Positions 24,978 through 29,119 of a DNA stretch of 29,119 nt are shown one piece after another. The DNA is from CAYYMH01 sp964472785. Its GTDB lineage: Bacteria; Zhuqueibacterota; Zhuqueibacteria; Thermofontimicrobiales; Thermofontimicrobiaceae. A program made the translations under genes and the position numbers. Under the pieces are notes generated by a model. It was not told where the DNA came from, ran no database searches, and saw only the letters and a program-made list of their open reading frames with translations. Positions within the stretch are counted from its first letter, which is position 1. Every line of letters starts with the position of its first letter. The stretch covers positions 1 through 29,119 of the forward strand of contig CAYYMH010000055.1 in the NCBI GenBank assembly GCA_964472785.1, in the 5' to 3' direction.

Positions 24978-26822
24978 ATGCAAAATTCAACAATCAGAAC
25001 CGATGTCTTAATTGTCGGCGGAGGTACCAGTGGTGTGTGCGCTGCGATTCAAGCGGTGCGTCTCGGAATGAAAGTCGTTGTGACTGAGGAAACGCCCTGG
25101 CTTGGCGGCATGCTGAATGCCGCGGGCGTTAGCGCGGTGGACGGAAATCATAAACTACCGTCCGGACTTTGGGGCGAGTTCCGGAAAAAACTCTATGATT
25201 ATTACGGCGGACCAGATGCAGTGAAGACAGGTTGGGTAAGCAATACATTGTTTGAGCCGCGTGTTGGCGATAAGATTTTCAAAGAGATGGTGCAACAGGA
25301 GAAGAATATCAAGATTTTTTATGAGTGCGAATTTGTGGGCGTACTGCGCAAGAAAAATGATGTGACTGGCGCCATTTTTAAAGATAAACAAAATACCTCC
25401 ATCAGAATTGAAGCGAAAATAACAATCGATGCGACTGAATACGGCGACTTGGTAGCGGTTTCAGGTTGCGACTATGATGTGGGGAGAGATGCACAGCGTG
25501 AAACCGGAGAACCTCAAGCGCCCGAAGCCGGTGATCAGATTATCCAGGATTTAACTTACGTCGCCATCTTGAAAGATTTCGGAGAAGGTGAAAACAGGTC
25601 TATTCCCGAACCGCCGGATTACGATCCGTCGATGTATCAGGGAATGTGCAGAGAAGTGTGCGATAATCCCAAAAAAGATGTTGTCGATTGCAAAACCATG
25701 CTGAATTACGGTCGGCTGCCGAACAATAAATTCATGATCAATTGGCCTAATCACGGAAATGATTTTTACCTCGATTATCTCGAACTGAGCCGTGATGAAA
25801 GGGAAGCCGCATTTCAGCATGCCAAAAATTTTACGCTGGGCTGGATTTATTTTGTTCAGCAAAATTTAGGCTGGAAAAATATCGGGATTGCCGACGATGA
25901 ATTTCCGACGGCTGACGGATTGGCACTGATTCCGTACATTCGGGAAAGCCGACGCGTCAAAGGGGTGGACAGGTTGACGACAAACGAGTTGGTAAATCCG
26001 TATCGCAATTCACGTTATCAATCTGGCATCGCGGTCGGTGATTATCCGCTTGATCATCATCACGAAAAATCTCCGGCGCCGGTAAAGGAAAGTTTTCCAG
26101 AGATTCCCGCGTTCAATGTTCCATTTGGCTGCCTCATTCCACAAAAAATAGACGGCTTGTTGGTGGCGGAAAAAAGCATTTCGGTCACCCATCTGGTCAA
26201 CGGGTGCACGCGTTTACATCCGGTAGTCATGCAGATCGGACAGGCAGCAGGTGCGGCGGCTGCAGTGAGCATTCAGCATCAAATGAGTCCCCGCCAGATC
26301 AATGTTCGGGAAGTGCAGCAAGTCTTGCTGGACGCGGGATGCTGGTTGATGCCGTTCTGTGATGAGATGCCGAGCGATGAATATTTTCAGGAAGTTCAGC
26401 GAGTCGCGCTGTGCGGTATTCTCAAAGGGGAACCACTTCCCAAAGACTGGGCAAACGAGATGCATTTCCAGCCCGAAAAAACGGTGTCGCTCAATGAAGC
26501 GAACGAAGCGCTCAAAATTATGTCGTCATTATTTGATATATCCTGGAAAGCGATTCATCAATTAAAAAGGGAACCGGTTTTCGGCAGTGATGTTTTGAGA
26601 GTGATTATTGAAATCAGCAATTTGATTGAAAATAAAAATGAGGTAGTTTTTAATGATCCGCTTACAGAACAGTTGAGATTTCACATTGATGACCAGGACA
26701 AAGCTGATCAGGTAGAGAAAATAGTAAAGGAAACAGCGAAAAAAGAAATTCGCAGAGATCAATTTGCGGCAATCATTGATGCGGTGCTTGATCCTTTTCA
26801 AATCCCGCTCTATTTGACTTGA
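24978..26822 (+). CDS. FAD-dependent oxidoreductase (FAD_oxidored family)
   Basis: A 614-residue protein with an N-terminal dinucleotide-binding loop V-G-G-G-T-S-G-V (13-20), an acidic strand end (V-V-V-T-E-E at 33-38), and W-L-G-G-M-L-N-A-A-G near 41-50. Further on, I-D-A-T-E-Y-G-D-L precedes the C-terminal FAD region with I-P-Q-K-I-D-G-L-L-V-A-E-K and G-Q-A-A-G-A-A-A-A. It matches the PF12831 family, often found in polysaccharide-utilisation clusters and annotated 'xanthan lyase' or FAD-dependent; substrate unknown. The C-terminal ~150 residues are less conserved. There is no signal peptide. GAGGG is only 1 nt from the ATG, unusually close. The GHL10 lipoprotein gene follows 27 nt downstream, so the two form an operon. 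Confidence 0.85.
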   Translation: MQNSTIRTDVLIVGGGTSGVCAAIQAVRLGMKVVVTEETPWLGGMLNAAGVSAVDGNHKLPSGLWGEFRKKLYDYYGGPDAVKTGWVSNTLFEPRVGDKIFKEMVQQEKNIKIFYECEFVGVLRKKNDVTGAIFKDKQNTSIRIEAKITIDATEYGDLVAVSGCDYDVGRDAQRETGEPQAPEAGDQIIQDLTYVAILKDFGEGENRSIPEPPDYDPSMYQGMCREVCDNPKKDVVDCKTMLNYGRLPNNKFMINWPNHGNDFYLDYLELSRDEREAAFQHAKNFTLGWIYFVQQNLGWKNIGIADDEFPTADGLALIPYIRESRRVKGVDRLTTNELVNPYRNSRYQSGIAVGDYPLDHHHEKSPAPVKESFPEIPAFNVPFGCLIPQKIDGLLVAEKSISVTHLVNGCTRLHPVVMQIGQAAGAAAAVSIQHQMSPRQINVREVQQVLLDAGCWLMPFCDEMPSDEYFQEVQRVALCGILKGEPLPKDWANEMHFQPEKTVSLNEANEALKIMSSLFDISWKAIHQLKREPVFGSDVLRVIIEISNLIENKNEVVFNDPLTEQLRFHIDDQDKADQVEKIVKETAKKEIRRDQFAAIIDAVLDPFQIPLYLT

Positions 26823-26849
26823 AAACTCACATTCACAATTGGAGAAATC

Positions 26850-27992
26850 ATGAAAAGAATGCTCGTTTTTTGTGTGCTGGTATTTAGTTTGTTCCTCAAT
26901 CAATGCAATTCCCAAAACGAGAATCCAAAGGAAATGCGCGCTGTGTGGCTGACCAACGTGGACAGTAAGGTGTTGGACAGCAGGGACGCCATCCGTGAAG
27001 CGATGCAGTTCCTTAAAGATCACCATTTTAATGTTGTGTTTCCGGTGGTCTGGAACGATGCAAAAACCATGTATCGCAGCCAGATTATGGACAGTCTGTT
27101 CAACATCCCGATTGATCCGCGCTTTGCGGGCCGCGATCCGCTGGCGGAAGTCATCGAGGAAGCGCACCAGCGAAACATCAAAGTCATCCCCTGGTTCGAA
27201 TACGGATTTGCATCCAGTTACAAAAATAACGGCGGGCATTTGATCGAAAAAAATCCGCACTGGGCGGCAAAGGACAATCAGGGAAAATTGCTCACCAAAA
27301 ACGAGTTTGAATGGATGAATGGCTATCATCCGGAAGTGCAGGCATTTATTTTGGGGTTGGTCAAAGAGGTGGCTGCCAATTACGATGTTGATGGCGTGCA
27401 GGGAGATGACCGTTTGCCGGCCCAGCCGATCGAGGGTGGTTATTCCGAGTACACGGTGTCATTATACAAAAAAGAACACAACGGCGAAGCGCCGCCTGAA
27501 AATTACCGTGATCCGGTATGGCAGCGATGGCGCGGAAATAAATTGAACGTGTTTGCAAAAAGGCTGTATCAGGAGGTAAAAGCGATTAAACCGGATATCA
27601 TCGTTTCCTGGGCGCCCAGTATTTATCCGTGGTGTTACGACGAATATTTGCAGGATTGGCCGAACTGGATTCGCGGTGGCTACGCGGATGTTGTAATTCC
27701 CCAGGTTTACCGCTACGATTTCGAAGCGTACAAGAAAGCACTTAAATCCCAGCATCCGGATAGTGTGGGAGTCTCGTTGGATGACTGTTTTATGTATCCC
27801 GGCATTTTGATGAAAGTCGGGGATTATCTCATGTCAGAAGAGTTTTTGCTGAACACAGTTAAAGCCAACCGCAAAAACGGATACAACGGCGAGTCGTATT
27901 TCTTTTACGAAGGATTACGGAAGAAGGATGCTGCGCTGGCAAAGATGTTGCTGGAGACGTATTATCAGGAGCCTGCGGAGTTGCCGTTTTGA
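26850..27992 (+). CDS. GHL10-family glycoside hydrolase, lipoprotein
   Basis: A 380-residue lipoprotein (signal then F-L-N-Q-C, Cys19) made of a single GHL10/DUF187 TIM-barrel. Motifs are M-R-A-V-W-L-T-N-V-D (29-38), A-G-R-D-P-L-A-E (93-100), V-I-P-W-F-E (112-117), and V-D-G-V-Q-G-D-D-R (180-188). These parallel the secreted protein at 5057-6949, but the golvesin-like and sorting domains are absent and anchoring is by lipid. GGAG sits 5 nt before the ATG. It is paired with the FAD oxidoreductase upstream, suggesting oxidation and hydrolysis of a common glycan or glycoside; this is inference. Confidence 0.88.
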   Translation: MKRMLVFCVLVFSLFLNQCNSQNENPKEMRAVWLTNVDSKVLDSRDAIREAMQFLKDHHFNVVFPVVWNDAKTMYRSQIMDSLFNIPIDPRFAGRDPLAEVIEEAHQRNIKVIPWFEYGFASSYKNNGGHLIEKNPHWAAKDNQGKLLTKNEFEWMNGYHPEVQAFILGLVKEVAANYDVDGVQGDDRLPAQPIEGGYSEYTVSLYKKEHNGEAPPENYRDPVWQRWRGNKLNVFAKRLYQEVKAIKPDIIVSWAPSIYPWCYDEYLQDWPNWIRGGYADVVIPQVYRYDFEAYKKALKSQHPDSVGVSLDDCFMYPGILMKVGDYLMSEEFLLNTVKANRKNGYNGESYFFYEGLRKKDAALAKMLLETYYQEPAELPF

Positions 27993-28297
27993 CAATTAGA
28001 TTCAATCCATGAAGAATTTCACTAACAATGATGCCGGCGATAAAAAGGGAATTGGTACAGGATTGTGAAAAATCCGATCAAATAGGCTGCTGATATAGTA
28101 GCTGTTTTGAATGAGCGCATATAGTTCCAGCATGATGGCAAAAATTCAGGTGACGGATAGTATTGTTAGGCTATTTGCTTTTAATAGGGATGTTGAGTGG
28201 TCGGTTTTTTGAAGGTCAGTAATTTTCATTTTCATTAAAAATAATTTTTCAGTTAATCAAAAAATATATGGATAACATCAAATTACGACTTTAAATT
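27993..28297. other. Gene-free spacer
   Basis: A 305-bp AT-rich gap between the GHL10 stop and the HEPN-like gene stop (convergent). Short open frames on the plus strand (for example about 28130-28212) lack ribosome binding sites and recognisable products. No clear terminator stem was found. Confidence 0.5.
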
Positions 28298-28972
28298 TTA
28301 TTCGATTTTTTTCAAGTAATATGGATGAACATAAAAGTTGTGTAATCCAACGTATAGTTCAATAAGCTTCTTAACGTTCTTTAAACATTCTGTTGACAGT
28401 TTTCGATCAATGGACCATTTAACACCTTCATGAACGAAATCATTTCTTGCTTTTACTACTTGTGAAATAAAAGTATTTAATCTCCCATAATTCACATCAT
28501 GTTCATTTGATAATTTTTTGATTGCTTCGTTCCATCTATCATTTGCTAATGATTTAAAAAGCTTATCTTGTTTCTGCGTATGGTATCTATTATCGGATAA
28601 TAATCTTTTGCAAATGTTATCAGGTATATTTTGAGCCTCCAGTAACTCACTAATTAAATTGTCCATTAAAGTTTCTCTCAATGTACAAAATATAATTATT
28701 ACTGAAATATCCTGAGAACTTTCACCTTCATATAATTTTTCCACACCTGAATCTAATTTAGCCGAATGGTATGAATCTTGAATTAAATCTATCAGTATAT
28801 GAATACTAATTTTGAAATATAAGCTCCCGGCATTGCTAGCGTAACTACATGTGGGGCATAAAAATCCTCTTTTCATTCTCTCAATCTTCTTGTCCACAAT
28901 TTTACAATTTGTGCATATTAGATGATTAGATACTAATGTACTCAATGATTGCTTAATTTCAGTGATATCCAT
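28298..28972 (-). CDS. Zinc-ribbon protein with HEPN-like RNxxxH motif
   Basis: A 224-residue protein I cannot name. It has an N-terminal zinc ribbon (C20-x2-C23, then C39-x2-C42), a helical middle, and a C-terminal helical segment with A-R-N-D-F-V-H-E-G (175-183). R176-N177-x3-H181 is the catalytic R-x4-6-H signature of HEPN-domain RNases. F-C-T-L-R-E-T-L-M-D-N-L (95-106) could be the first HEPN helix. HEPN proteins act in toxin-antitoxin and anti-phage systems, but others are non-catalytic, so function is open. AAGGA lies about 8 nt before the ATG. Base composition is more AT-rich than the neighbouring genes, which suggests horizontal acquisition. No antitoxin partner is seen before the window ends. 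Confidence 0.65.
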   Translation of the reverse strand: MDITEIKQSLSTLVSNHLICTNCKIVDKKIERMKRGFLCPTCSYASNAGSLYFKISIHILIDLIQDSYHSAKLDSGVEKLYEGESSQDISVIIIFCTLRETLMDNLISELLEAQNIPDNICKRLLSDNRYHTQKQDKLFKSLANDRWNEAIKKLSNEHDVNYGRLNTFISQVVKARNDFVHEGVKWSIDRKLSTECLKNVKKLIELYVGLHNFYVHPYYLKKIE

Positions 28973-29119
28973 TAAAAGTTCCTTTAAAATGATTCAATTC
29001 GATTAGAAAAAAAATAGATAATTTATAAAAAGATTATTGTCACTGTTTCAAATCACTAATCAATATTGTCAAAGTCCACCAAAATTCCCCATCAAAATCA
29101 ATTTAGGTCCATTTAAATT

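Overview
The window looks like a chromosomal segment of a Gram-negative bacterium of the FCB superphylum, perhaps a Calditrichota, KSB1 or Marinimicrobia-like lineage. The evidence is indirect. Two secreted proteins end in the 'N-x-P-N-P-F-N' beta-sandwich tail (FlgD-like, type IX-secretion style) typical of that group. There are outer-membrane-style lipoproteins, and a lipid-A-associated LAB_N gene implies LPS. The intergenic DNA is AT-rich and carries short-period repeats. No taxonomic marker other than the 23S/5S tail is present, so the phylum call is an inference.

Layout. 1-630: 3' end of a 23S rRNA, a complete 5S rRNA and a rho-independent terminator closing an rRNA operon. 631-1576: gene-poor spacer with a degenerate copy of the 5S 3' tail and low-complexity inverted repeats. 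1577-5032 (+): a large secreted beta-helix/dockerin/cohesin-like/sorting-tail protein followed by a D-lyxose isomerase. 5057-8418 (-): a secreted GHL10-type glycoside hydrolase with a sorting tail and an HGSNAT-like (DUF5009) membrane acyltransferase. 8636-12814 (-): a stand-alone HyuA-type hydantoinase/oxoprolinase and a probable organic-acid permease, separated by a four-helix-bundle (S23/IVP) gene flanked by imperfect inverted repeats. 13051-15377: an AAC(3)-family acetyltransferase (-) and an MJ1255-like glycosyltransferase (+).

15378-19312 (-) is a thiamin operon: promoter, TPP riboswitch with terminator platform, an AIR-synthase/HypE-like PurM-superfamily gene, thiE, thiL and thiD. It contains the coupling and kinase steps but not thiC or thiG, so the precursors must come from elsewhere or from salvage. 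The PurM-like first gene has no assigned thiamin role that I know of and is the best candidate for new biology here.

19358-23232 (-) is a cell-envelope glycosylation operon: DPM1-like GT2, membrane-anchored PHP-domain protein, ArnT-like GT39 and LAB_N protein. 23329-24723 (-) is a lipoprotein alkaline phosphatase. 24978-27992 (+) is a two-gene unit of an FAD-dependent oxidoreductase and a lipoprotein GHL10 hydrolase paralogous to the one at 5057-6949. The right end (27993-29119) is AT-rich and accessory-looking, with one gene for a zinc-ribbon protein carrying a HEPN-type R-N-x-x-x-H motif.

Several starts were moved from the longest reading frame on Shine-Dalgarno or RNA-structure grounds (thiD, the AIR-synthase-like gene, GT2, the MJ1255-like glycosyltransferase). 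The AAC(3) gene appears to start at TTG. All function calls are from reading the sequence; no database search was possible.
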